Shown here piece by piece: positions 33,601 through 45,678 of a DNA stretch of 64,000 nt. This DNA comes from Amphibalanus amphitrite (Eukaryota; Arthropoda; Thecostraca; Balanomorpha; Balanidae), in assembly GCF_019059575.1 (NCBI RefSeq), contig NW_024882326.1, positions 248,001-312,000 on the forward strand, given 5' to 3'. Positions within the stretch are counted from its first letter, which is position 1. The number at the start of each line of letters is the position of its first letter. The notes beneath the pieces were generated by a model. That model had not been told where the DNA came from and searched no databases. It saw nothing but the letters and a program-made list of their open reading frames with translations. The translations under genes and the position numbers were made by a program.

Positions 33601-36600
33601 CGACGCCGCATCAGCGCCGATGACGGCCGGCCGCCGCTCGGAGGTGATTTGCGGATGGCCCGCCGCCGGAGCCGCGTCACAATTTATGACGTCATCGGTG
33701 GCAATCGCGCCCTGGGGACGACGGCGCTCGGTCGCCGTAATTGCGGCCTCCGCGCCCCGCTGCAACAGGTCGACGTGCATACGACCGACGCCGACGGCAG
33801 TCATTATCGCATATCGGCGGCGACGGCGGCCGGCCGCAAAGTGTGATTTGCTGCATCGGCCGCGACGCTGTGGCTGCCGGCGGCGGGGCGTCGCAGCCAC
33901 TGGCAGCCGGTGGTTAGGGCTCGGAACGGGCGCCAGTTTCCTGCGGGTATCTGTGTAAGGCAATGGGTGAACCGCTCAGTCCAGCACCGCGCTGTCCAAA
34001 TCTGAGACGGTGATGGGTGTTTTCGGCGTTTCAGGCGGTGGTTGCAGTCAGAGAAGCCAATAACTGCATTGGCCATTCGCCTGGATTGATAGGGCCGAGC
34101 ACAGCCCACCACTCAATTCACCGCCTTTCCGGATCGTGTGATTTAGACAAAAGCTCGGAGTGTTTCACTTTCCCGCCCGACGTACCTTTGACTTCCAGCC
34201 TTCCCACCCATCCCCGGTGTCGTTTCCCCAGATTCCAGCACCGCTCCCCGTCCCCTCGGCCGCGTCCCGGGCCGAGCACGCGCCGACACCTGTTGTGGAA
34301 GGGGCAGCAGTTGGCTCCCCCCGCCTATTAACCCCTCCCGGCCCGCTGCCGGCCGTCGTTATTGTAATGGGAGTGAGCGCGTGGCGAGGGGACGGCTCGG
34401 CCCGTGTATGGGATGGTCCAGATGCTCCGGCACGCCCGAAATTGAACCGTAATGGGACGAGGGGAGGGCCGCAGCGCGGGCCCCGAACGTGTGTGCAGCG
34501 CAACTCCTTTCCCATTGCAGCTCGTGTGTCTTGTATGACACGTGGCAGGTGTCTGTTGTCTGAAGATAATGCTATCAATGTTTTAAATAGTTCAAGCAAT
34601 CATGTAGCACCGGGCGAAGCAGCTTAACTGCATCATTCGTCATGCAACAAGAACTGGGTCCATCGATAAGAGGCGGCCGCTGTTCGCAGCTGTCGGCAAT
34701 CATATCCTCTTGACAGTCTCATAAGGCGCTGCCTTCATACCTCCCGCTAATTACAGGTGAACAAAGAACGGTCGGCTCCGATTTCGATCACACCTGGATC
34801 GGTAGCTAGCCTCCGGCCCGGCAACACCCTTCGACCGCCGTATTTTAACAGCGTGAATACGGCACAAGACACCGCGGCCCATTGAAATTAATTGCCGGCT
34901 AATTTGCAAACGGTCCGTCCCGAGTGGGCGTTCATCACTTTGACATGGTGGTCGCTGCCTTCGCCGCTGCCGTTCGAAGCATATGCATTACCTCGCCCAC
35001 TTCCATTTAAAGCGAGTCAATAAAGTCAATCCAATTACCGGCCTGTGCGGCGGCGGTGGCGGCGCGGCGGCGGCGGTGGCGGCGCGGCGAAAGAGTCCGG
35101 ATATCCCTCGACGCAAGGCTCGCTCCAGCAGCGAGGACGGCGGTTAGGCAGGGCGGATATCGGCACTACACACCACATTTTGAGCCACAGCGGCGGCCGG
35201 GGCTGCTGGAGCCCTGGCCAGCTGCGTAAAACATCAGATAACTGGAATTCTTATCTTGGGAGACCTTCGGTAGACTGGAATAACAACTATCTGATAATCT
35301 GTAACCTCCCAGCGAACGAGGATCGCGGGGAATCATATCCGACTGTCCGCAATCCACGGCTGAGCGCGGCACGTGCCGGCCGGCCGCCTGATTACCGTCC
35401 CCGCCCTATCACCGCGTGCCGTGGTCTATCACCGCGAGATCGGGCTCGGTGGCTTCATCTCGCCACCTCGGCTCGGCGAGAGGAGCAGAGGCCGGGGCAG
35501 GGTCGAGGTCAGCAGCGCCAGGTGATGGCCCTCAGTGACCCGCGCTGTGACCCGTCACTGGCTCAGACGCCAGGTGATCGCGCCTGTATCGACATCTCTT
35601 GGAGACGTGACCCGCCTCTGATAACCTCCCAGCTGCCCTTTATGTCACAATGGTCCTCGGTGGTTAGAACATTAGTCGTGATAAGGTGAATTGTGGACAA
35701 TAGTTGTCTTAAGTTAAACCACTAAAAGCGCAAAATATTTTTGAAAATAATATCAGCAACTTGTTTGCCTACATGATAATCAGTCTTTATAAATCTGAGG
35801 ACCAAGACAGATTTTCCAATTTGCTTTGGTCGCCCACAATATACGTAACGACTGGCTCTTGTTTTGTCCGTCCGGCTCCGCCCCTCTGCTCCTCCCCAGC
35901 AGTTTGTGGTTCACCTCCCGCCCCTCACCGCGCAGCCGCGGTGCACCACCGGTCCTCTGAGACGGCCGTTGGTGCCGCCGCTCCCCTGCTAGTGACCGGG
36001 CACCACCCCGACCCCTCAGCCGACCTCCTCCGTCCCGCCAGCCACCTGGCAACCGGCTCCAATCTCGGCGCGACTGCCCGCAATCTGGCGCACGGCGGGC
36101 ACGCGCGCCGCCGCCGCCGCCGCGTCGCTAGTCACCTGTCTCTCCGGGAGGACCTCGGCCGCTCGCCCTGGGTGGCTCGGCGGCCCGGGAGGAGTCTGTT
36201 GTGATCGGAACGGCTGCCTGCCGGCTGGGCGGCGATAGGTTTCACCATCGACAGGCACGACAGCGGCGCTCCTAATCCGAGCAGCTGTCGATGCTTAGGC
36301 AAATGCGCTGGTTAATTGGTGGTGAAATTTGGTTAATTGGCAGTTTGGTCTGATGCGGTAGGCTGTGAAGTTTTGTTCGAACTTCCATTGGCCCAATTTT
36401 TAGTAGTCACTGAATCGATAAGTGTTTATGGCTAAGACGTTAGAGATCAGGCACGTACATTTTATCTTCTGGTGTTCCCCATTTATTTTCTTTCATGACC
36501 ACACATGATAGATCGTGACCATCCCACTTCTACCTACTCCTTCGAATCCGGATAAGATTTGCGCAACATCCCTTCCACCCCTAACTTTTCGGCGGCTGTT

Positions 36601-36794
36601 CCGCTCGGCCAGTTAGCACTCGAACTCTGAGAGCTGGGCAGCTGCGCTCGCCGGCGTCGCCTTTCCACTTGGAGCGAATTCCCTTTGTGCGACGTGCGGA
36701 AGTCGTCCGGAATTGTTTGCTGGCGGCGCTGCGGCCGGCCGCCTGTTATTCCGAATTGCTTCATCCGGCCAATCTCCCCGGGGCCAAGGAGGCA

Positions 36795-36856
<62 letters not shown>
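36795..36856. repeat. (CGC)n trinucleotide repeat, about 20 units
   Basis: Uninterrupted CGC repeat. Polyalanine, polyarginine and polyproline frames across it are artefacts of the repeat. Confidence 0.97.
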
Positions 36857-36857
<1 letters not shown>

Positions 36858-37163
36858 TGCGTGTGTCTGTCTGTGTCCGCTCTGCGTGTCAGCGGCGCGC
36901 CGGCGACGGCTGCGGCGGCCCTCGGGCCCGCACGCGCGCGGCCCGCGCTCGCAAGCTGTCTCATTACGCGAGCTATTACACCCGCGGCGCGGCGGTGGAC
37001 GCGCCGCCAAGCCGAGCGGAACTGCCTAGCGCGTCGCCGGTAGCCATGGGTAGCCATAAGGGCCAGTTTGGCCACCGAGCGGCCGGCCGGCAGCCCTTGT
37101 TGGTCGTGTCATCTGGCCGGCGGCAGCGGCCCCGGGCGGCATCACCTGCGGCTACCCACCGGG

Positions 37164-37293
37164 CGGCGGCGGTGGCGGCGGCGGCAGCGCGCGGTGCAGA
37201 GACGCCCGTGCCGCCCGGCCGCGGCGGTGGCGGCGGCGGCAGCGCGCGGTGCAGAGACGCCCGGGCCGTGCCGCCCGGCCGTGGCGGCGGCGG
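37164..37293. repeat. GC-rich tandem repeat, about 57-60 bp, 2+ copies
   Basis: GGCAGCGCGCGGTGCAGAGA followed by CGCCC and CCGCCCGGCC recurs twice with GGCGGCGG spacers. Copy differences include a short insertion. Confidence 0.85.
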
Positions 37294-38030
37294 ACGATGG
37301 TCCACCGTAACGATTCTCATGAATAATTGAGGCTGGCCTAACACGGTTGGCGACAGATATCTGGGCGGAGAATAGAGATGTCTGGCTGGGACGCCCCCCC
37401 CCCCCAACCCGACTCTTCCGCCGGTGCTTTCGTTGGTACTGCTAGCGGATGAGTGCGATAACGGTACGTAGACAATTAAGAAATCTTGAGCGCATTTATG
37501 AAGGCTTAGGCATGCAGAAACACTTGCCCAAGGGGACATCCCAAATGATTCATGGCGGCGCAAATGGTGGTAGCGTGAGCGTAAATATGCACTGAGCTGA
37601 CAGCAGCGGGACTGTAGCAGTACGTGTTGATTAAATTCTGGTTGGGATAATTTAATTAACGGCGCCGCAACTCTGCTGTTGCAATAGTGTGACCCTAATC
37701 CGAGCTAGCCGGGGAACGCGGCACGTCTAAGTGTTGTCCAGGCCAATACCAACCATACTCCAGGTCTGCCCCACCTATCGATCCTTTCACCGTACTGGGG
37801 AGAGATAACAAATCACATGCTACATACCATCCTAATCTTTGTCATTCCACGCATTCACAGCGGTGGCAAGTGGCACGTGACTCCGCCGCTAACAAACGCT
37901 GCACACCTGGACGGATTCCACCGGCGGCACTCTCACACTCTCACACTCACTCACTCACATACCGCGCTAGATCGACCCGCGGCGCGTGCCCGGCACGGGG
38001 GTGCTGCAGCCTGCAGGGAAAAGGACAGGG

Positions 38031-39918
38031 GGGGCATTCTACGATAGATCGTACCACTTTTTTCCAATTTGACACCCTCATCTCTCGGAATTTGACGAGA
38101 ATTGGTCTCAGGGGTAATCAGGGGCTCTGAATCCACCTGTAACAATTTCAGGCTTATGAGATAAGTATTTTTTTGAGTTATGGTGTATAACATTTTTTGG
38201 ATCTTGCTTTGCAGCGCTAAGTTTGGCGGGCTGTAACTCTAAGACGGATTATTCAAATGCCAAATGTTATATAACATTAAACTTGCAATGAAACAGAGAT
38301 TAATATGTATTTTTGAAATTTCGAAAAATACGCTATTTTTTATATATGACATATCGAGTTTTCTTTCATTTGTATTTTTTGGACTTTGGGACCAATTTTT
38401 TTTGAATTTTTATTTCTTTAAAAAAATATTTGGCTCATTGTTAACAAATATGCAAAAAATTAGGAAGGTGTTCTTTCTATAAATGTATTTATTTTACGTC
38501 ACGATAACGGTTTCAAATAGTGATTTCGGGAGGAGAGCTTACAAATGGCGTGGTAAAGCTGCCTAGTGACATCACGGGTTACTGAAATTTTAATTGAAGT
38601 CTGAGTCATCTGTAAAAAAAGTGAAAAGAGGGTTCATCCAACCCTCTTTCCTATAAGCGCAAGGGTGAAAAAGGCTGTTTGGTTCTGACATTGTTTTGGA
38701 CGCCAACGACCATAGCTGTCCGAGATGAAAGTTACAGGACGCATACATGGGGTCTCACAACTTGTATATCTGGGAATTTTTAAGGTTACGTTCGGTCAGG
38801 TCGGTCACGTGACATCACTGTTATAAGTCAATGGGGAAATACAAAAACTGTTATTTTGGCGCCGGGAATGAGCTAAATCTATCCCACGTACATGGTATCG
38901 TGATTTCATGCACTTCTAGCAAAGTCCAATGCTTTTTTGGCATTGGTAACCTTGCGTGACGTCATTTATGACGTCACTAGGGTCGTACGAGTTTTTCGTC
39001 AATAACTCCCGATCAAATGGAGCTAGAGAGTCGGGAAAGCCACCAATGGACTTGGGAAGACCTTCCGAATCGAATGATATGCCATATGATACCCTTTGTC
39101 CAGCTTCGTGACCTGAGGGGCTCTGATCTGACCTTGATCCAAGGTCAACTACTTAAGTTGACCTCACCCTAGCAAAAAGTATACCATTCGATGCACCTGA
39201 GCTAGGCAAACACAATGATGCCAAAATCGCGGCTCTGCGGCCATTTTTTGCAAAGTTATTTACTAAAAACCGAACCCGTAACTTCAGTCACTTGACCTGA
39301 CCTCAGACGCTACCGGTTAAATTGAGACCTTAAAATCGGGTACCAATCGCTGCGACTTGTTGCGGCACACACGCCCGTTTTTTCCGCGAGGCTCTAGCTC
39401 TATTAGAAGCGAAACGGCGTGCTGGGGTCGTATCAACCCCTCCGAAGCCCATTTTGTTTGCGGGAAAATGAGGATTTTATAGAAAGAACACCTTTCTAAT
39501 TTTTTGCATGTCGATTTGCAATGACATGAAGTTTATTTTGAAAAAATAAAAATTTGAAAAATTTTGGTCCCAAAGGTCATTAGAGGCGAATGAAAAAAGA
39601 TTAAGGTTTTTGCTCAACAATGAAAATGTTTCTTTGGAATTTTTAAATGGTAATATTAATTTTTTATTCATCGCAAGCTTAGTGTTGTTTACTGTTTGTT
39701 GGTAGCTTAACCCGTTCTTGAGTTATAGGCCATCAAACTCACCGTTACAAACCGAAGTTAGAACAATGTAATGCAATATAACTCAAAAAGTTTTGATCTG
39801 AGAAGTCTGATATTTTGCCAGGCGTCTTTGGGGCCTATGATTACCCCTAGGACGGATTTTCATTAAAATCTGAGAGATGAGGGTGACGGGCCTGGTACGA
39901 TCTATCGTGGAATGCCCC
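38031..39918. mobile_element. 1.9-kb element with long TIRs, carrying a nested element
   Basis: The outer TIR GGGGCATTCTACGATAGATC (25 of 26 bases matched at the other end) starts at 38031 and ends at 39918. The similarity continues inward: 38448-38482 and 39477-39510 are also inverted copies (GCAAAAAATTAGGAAGGTGT), giving diverged arms of about 440-450 bp. The core contains sequence of the 58365-59411 family. No target duplication seen, no transposase. Confidence 0.75.
38692..39440. mobile_element. Nested fragment of the TTAA GC-hairpin family
   Basis: Closely parallels 58600-59340 in the same orientation: TATAAGTCAATGGGG, TGACGTCATTTATGACGTCA (38957-38976), GGGAAAGCCACCAATGGACT, and TGACCTTGATCC half-sites. 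The family's outer ends are lost. Confidence 0.8.
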
Positions 39919-42459
39919 AGGGGCGAAAGGAGGGGGCGAAAGGGCTCAGTATGCCGGGAGCGGGTACACCAGGCGGGAGACACTAGACAGCGTATGGGAC
40001 ATCGTGTGTTTTTAGTAGTTTGGTAGAGCCTCTGTCACAGCGTGTTTTCATCAGGATGTCGGTTGATGAACTAACCGAGCGAGGAAATTGTCTGAATTAA
40101 TAACAGGGCGACAGATGATAAGTAAATTTTCTGACTGCAGTAACGTTGATACAACTTAGGACCTATCGCCGTTTTCTGAAACATTCGTACAAATGCGGCC
40201 ACAAATCTGAAACATCGTAGTTATGACGCATACACCAAGCACAAGTGTCTGAGTGTCCAAAAGGCCACAAAAAGACGCGCGTCAGTCCGTGACCGATCGT
40301 CGTTTCTGTGTATCTACATACGATCGACAGTGATCTGATATGTCAGGTGTTCAGCAGAGTCATGTGCACTCCTTGCAGTCTGTGCAGTCTGGTGCGCATC
40401 AACCGAGACTCGTCAGCTCAGTGACGCTCACAAAACAGCTGTGTGGGCTTCTGCCGTCTCTAAGCCGTCGTGCTTACCGTGCTGCAGCGTAACATACGTA
40501 CAGTCCACAGCAGAAGTAATGTGTGGTTTCAGTCATGGGTATGTTCTGCTTCTGAAGCTTAGGAACGATTAGCCAGACTACAATGAAACTTTGAATGTAG
40601 CTTACATGTATCGTCACCCTTGCAGCTGCAACTTCAGCTATTGACATCTTCTTTTCGATCACTCCGCATTAAACAATCGCCAGTCAAAGCCAACCGTTGA
40701 GATTGGTAAAACCCTACATTACTTTAGCGGTGGGCTGTACTTACCGGTATCGGTAAGTACGTACCGCATGTTTCGACCCATTCAGTTCGCATTTACCGTA
40801 CCGTGCCGTACGGTACCGCATGCTCTCATCACCCGTCCTGGCCGGGCTGAGGGCTCGGCCAGTCCCCATCGATGCTGCCCCAAACACAATTATGATTTCA
40901 TATCCAATTGAACTTTACGAGGAGCGAAATCAAGCAGATGTCAGGATTGAGTGGACACTTTTGAATTGTGAGGGTCACTGGCTAAACAGGCGCCGTTCAG
41001 GGGACATTGGTGGCGGTCTAGTGTTTGTAGCGCCGGGAAACGTGTAGTGGGGGGGGGGGCAGGTAGGGGCGCTAGAGGTCGGGGGGGGGGGGGCGGACGG
41101 AGGGTACCGGGAGCACTGAGGCAGCTGCCGGGAGCGGACAGAGTGGCAGAGGTTAGCTCTCTGTGCGGTCAGTCGGGCGGTCCCTCTGAGTCGGCAGCTG
41201 CCCGTCCCCCAGCCCCCTCCCCCGCGCCGTGACAGGTGTGACGGTCGGGCGGAGCGTCACGGCCCGTGACGCGGCCGCCGTGACGACTGCGCGCGCGCCC
41301 GATTATTGGACTCATCACGAGCGTCCCGTAATGGTGATGGATCACTGGCGATTGGTCGGCCGAGGATGACCGCTGTTTTTACAGCCCCGCTCTGCCATTA
41401 AAACTCGGCGGGATGTTAATATTTCAGTGCGGCACAGGTGATGCGGTCGCTCTGCTCGCACGGGATGCGCTATGATAGAGGCGGGGCCGCCAAAAACGGC
41501 CGCTCGTGCTGCACTGACTCAACGCGCGCCCGTTTTTGAAATCGCACATGTGTGCGAGCCGACCAGTTGGTGTTGCTCGGTGCAGGCGTGAGGCGCACCT
41601 GGCTGAGCCGAACCGGGCTATTATGGGGACCAACAGCTCGCCCCGGAAACCATCCTCGGCTCTAACCTCGGTGCTGACGGGCACCGCCGGCCGTATGAGT
41701 TTTCACGCAGTTGCAGAACCGTAACGACCAGCTGGTGCAAAACTCGCCGGCAGGATCATCGATGATTCACTATTCAGCGAGCCTGAAATGGTATATCGTG
41801 ATTTCTGTCCGGCCGGATAGCGAGATTGGCGGCCACCGGTCTCCAGAGACACGGTGCGTCACATTTCGTGACGGAGCGTTACATTGGCAGCCGCACGCAC
41901 CCGCCACAGTCGATACTCGGCTAAATCGAACGCCCTATCTGAACACACACACGGAATCCATCGCCCCCGGTGTGATTTGTTCTTGTGTGCCGGTGTAAAC
42001 GGGCCTCACCGGCTCCGCGGCTATTAGCCGGCAATGCCGTATAATTACGATCAGCGGCGACGTGATCTTATCTGCCGCGTACTTCATACACGGCTGATGG
42101 GTCTGTAGAAATACAGTGAACACCTGAGTCGACCATGTGTCATCAGTGGTTTACATGAGTGTAATCAGTGCGGTACAAGGCCCTCGTTTGTCGACGGTAA
42201 TTGATTATTCAAACTCATCAATGCGCTGCCAAGCCCAGCCCATCCACACGTCGTCTCTCATTATCATTTCAGAGTGTAACTATACAATCCTGACAGCCGA
42301 CATGACAGGAGGGACGTGAAGCTCATGTACCCATGCTGAGGTGCGCAGAGCCATACTGACGGATAGCTTCTTGCTTTTTGTGTGTTTATGTGTGCATTAC
42401 CTAAACATGCTTCAAGCAAGATATTCGAAATGACTGGTATAATCACTTTTCCTGGACAG
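39919..42459. other. Spacer upstream of the senseless-like gene
   Basis: 40733-40815 has TTACCGGTATCGGTAAG and other TACCG motifs beginning AGCGGTGGGC, reminiscent of a hAT end. 41040-41280 is GC/G-tract rich. No exon with a SNAG-type start (MPRSFLV) was found. An ATG at 41623 has no donor in the phase needed to join the next exon. Confidence 0.45.
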
Positions 42460-45400
42460 AGTCGTGCAGACTAGAGCCTCACCGCCTCCTCGCGGCCTCC
42501 CCAGCACCCAGTCTCACGGCTCGCGCGCCCCTCCTCCGGCAGATCCGAGCAGCCCGTCGTATGGGCAGACGCTGCCGCCGCTGCTGCCGCTGACGATGCT
42601 GTACCCGGGCTGCCTGCTGCACGCCTACCCGCACTACCAGCGCTGGTACTCGTCTGACGCCAAGGCGCCGCTGCTGCCGCCCTCGGCGCCCTACTCGGAG
42701 ATGGCCAGGCAGTTGGAGGCCGTCCGCCTCTGGGGCTCGCTGGCCAGACGCGAGATGACCAGCCCGGCCAACAACGGTGAGCCCGAAAATGGAGGACCTT
42801 CTTCCTATCTGAGCATTTGGGTATACTTATCGTGATACAATTGAAGGGTTGAATGCATGCTTAAATTCCTCTGATGATCACATGAATGCCCTCTATGTTT
42901 CACTTAGTACAGCCCGAAAGCACTATATGTACTGACGGCTGCGCACGGCTCGTTCTCTGCAGAGCCGCGGACGCCGACGTGGACGGGCTCGCCGTCCTCG
43001 GCCGAGGAGGAGCCGGCCGACGCGCCGCTGAACCTGTCGACCAGCTCGGCGCGGCGGGCCATCTGGTCGCCGGCGGCGGCTGTGGAGCAGGAGGCCGAGC
43101 GGCGGCGCTGCTCGTCCGAGCTGAGCCCGCCGCCGGCCAGCGAGCCGGCCAGCCCTCCGGCGGCGGCGCCGCTGGCGGCCTCCTACCCGCCCTACCGGCT
43201 GGTGTTGCCCGGCTGGACGGCTGCCGCCGCCGCCGCCGCCGCCGCCCGCCACCTGGGCCGGCCCGTGCCGCCCAGCCGGCTGCCCGCCATGGAAGGCCAG
43301 CACATCAGCTGCCCCGCCTGCAAGAGGGCATTGGGCTCGCCTGCCGCGCTGGAGGCGCACGTGAAGCGTTGTGCGGCCACCCTCTCGCCGCGCTCCGTGC
43401 CGGGAGGTCAGACCAACACCAAAACAGCGCACGAGAGGTCGTTTGAGGTAAGCACTCCGGAACAGGCTCATGGATAAATGAGGGGGGGGGGGGGATGGAT
43501 CTGCAATTTTTGGTGGCAAATGGTTGTAACTGATGACAAAGATGTTTAATTCCTTTCCCACGTTTGCTGTAATAGGTGAGTTGCAGTTATTCACGTTATA
43601 TATGTGTTTATCGGCTCAATACACTAAATACACCCCTCCTGTTTTATTTGCAGTGCAAGGAGTGTAAGAAGACGTTCAAGCGTTCCTCGACGCTGTCAAC
43701 ACATCTTCTAATCCACTCGGACACCCGGCCCTACCCATGTCCGTACTGCAACAAGCGCTTCCACCAGAAGTCGGACATGAAGAAGCACACCTACATCCAC
43801 ACCGGTGAGTCCTGAAGCGGAAAATCGGCCAAATCGCCGACCAAGAAAATTGCACGATTGAGTGGCCATAAACCCACGATTATGCCGCCCTCCTCAGTGT
43901 CATGTTGCCACGGCTGATCAGCGGCCCTGTATATCACCGCCAACTGCCTCGATTCACCGAAGCATTATGATGTTACGGTTACACATAAGCCGCTCCAAAT
44001 TGCTCCCTTTAAATAAAACAGATCATCACTCTTGAACTTTCCCATGCCTTCCAATCTACAATATGGAATCAATTTGTCGTTGATTTATGTATATTCCCAA
44101 GGGTGGCGTCCCCTCTCCATAAAAGTTATCGACGAGGAGGCGGCCGCACCCCGCGTCCAAATTGGTTTTATCATGAGTCGCTCTCCGGTTCACGAGTGAT
44201 TGCCTTCGGGCATGAAATCAGGGCCGTCATTGTGACTGGGGGTGATACGCGTGCGTCTGCTCTGTGCGCTGATAATGGCCCGCTCCGGACAGCCAGATGG
44301 CCGCCGATCTGGACAGAGATCAGCGCTCACTGATGGCTGATCAGCTGGGCGATGGACCGGCCGCTCGCCAGCCGACCAGGCGCAATGACGCGTGCCACCA
44401 GCGTATAGAGAGCCGGGTCCCATCGCCGCCGCTCCAGCATCGGGGCTCACAAATCACGCGGCCCCTCGGGCCAACGTTCGTTTGAATATTAATCTGATAT
44501 CGGGCCGGGCGGCCGGCCGGGGCGGGGGCGGGGGCGGGGGCGGCTGAGAGGAACCAGACGCGGCGGCGGCTGACGGCTGAGCTGATGTATGGAGGCGGGG
44601 TGTGACCGAGCACTGCCCGCCCGGCTGGACGGGTGCTGCAGGCTGTGTATGAGATGCAACGCCTGTACGATCGATGAGCGCCAAGGCGCTATGGATGCTG
44701 GATAGCCATGTGGCCAGGCCGGGAATAAGAGACTGATACAGTGCTGCCGATCGTCAGCTACTGCCAGTAAGCACACATAAGACGGCGCTTAGTGCGGCCA
44801 AGAAGTCAGCGAGAGCAGAATTGGGTGGTGTCATATTTCTTTGTGGAACGCATTCCGGGTATAGCCTGTATCCTTACACTAAATCATTTTGCATTGCCGT
44901 GGATGAGATATGGTATAAACTAATTGAGCAAACCAGCGCATATATAATTTTTGGTCGTAGCCCTTGGTGCCAAAGCAAACATCGTTTGAAAATGTTTCGA
45001 ACCACTTCAATCATGAGCGCCATTGCTTTAATAATTCACGGTATTTGAACTCCATAAAGGCCCGATGTCCCGGCGCGAGGCGGCCCACTTCGGGCCGGAC
45101 AATGGCGCGTCGTGCCGCGCCGGGATCGATCTTGGATTGGATGGGCTCTGTGCACTCTGTGACAGTGTTCAAACACCAAGAGCCATTCTTCCCGGTTAAA
45201 AGCAATGATTCTGCAGCGTCGGCATTCAGCTGAGTCATTCAATTTGACCTGTCCATGTTTTGTGAGGCACTATTGCGTTCAGTTGGTCTGGTTTCAGGCT
45301 CTTGCCTGACCTCTGTCATACCCCTGTTGTATAGCTCTGTCGTATCCTGTCATGTCCCCTGCCTAGTGTCCAAAGCTTTCCGAGCCCTGTCTGACCCTAT

Positions 45401-45678
45401 GCAGCCCCTTTCTGACCATGAACTTTCTCCCGTTTTCAGGTGAAAAGCCGCACAAATGCTCGGTCTGTGGCAAGGCGTTCTCGCAATCTTCCAACCTGAT
45501 CACACACATGCGGAAACACACCGGATACAAGCCGTTCGCGTGCGGCCTCTGCGAGAAGGCGTTCCAGCGGAAGGTGGATCTGCGCCGTCACCGGGAGAGC
45601 CAGCATCCGGACCTGGCGCACGTGCCGCCGCCGCCGCCGGCGCCGCCGGCGCCGGCCGCCCTGCCGGCCGCGGACTGA
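42460..45678 (+). CDS. sens: Gfi-1/Senseless-family C2H2 zinc-finger transcription factor (5' end missing)
   Basis: Nuclear DNA-binding protein; relatives (Senseless, PAG-3, Gfi1) control sensory-neuron or blood-cell fate. Four exons with consistent phases: 42460-42776, 42963-43447, 43654-43804, 45440-45678 (TGA), all GT/AG; 396 residues counted from 42461. Exon 1 here has an in-frame stop at 42440 and no early ATG, so a 5' exon is missing. The N-terminal half is Pro/Ala/Ser-rich with PLNLS (residues 127-131) and a nine-Ala run. A degenerate C2HC finger lies at 222-242. Four fingers follow: C268/C271/H284/H288, C296/C299/H312/H316, C324/C327/H340/H344 and C352/C355/H368/H373. [20 protein letters not shown] and [19 protein letters not shown] are near-diagnostic of the family. 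Orthology to sens rather than a paralogue is inferred. Confidence 0.93.

Larger units (their letters stand above)
30666..38030. other. 7.4-kb mostly single-copy, GC-rich region without recognised genes
   Basis: Few transposon motifs. GC-rich patches at 30950-31300, 32400-33080, 33500-34450, 35040-35650, 35870-36230 and 36560-37320 have overlapping open frames on both strands, which is a composition effect. TTAATTGG occurs twice at 36313-36342 and ATTA/octamer-like motifs at 34885-34915. The region lies upstream of the senseless-like gene and may be regulatory; this is inference. Confidence 0.4.

Noticed and set aside
36713-37330. 205-codon frame with polyproline and an ATG in good context at 37046
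   Set aside because: It spans the CGC repeat and a GC tandem repeat; all frames here are open and none shows a domain.
41623-41692. ATG with downstream GTATGAGT as a first exon of the senseless-like gene
   Set aside because: It leaves one base over, whereas joining to 42460 in the conserved frame needs two; no SNAG sequence is present.
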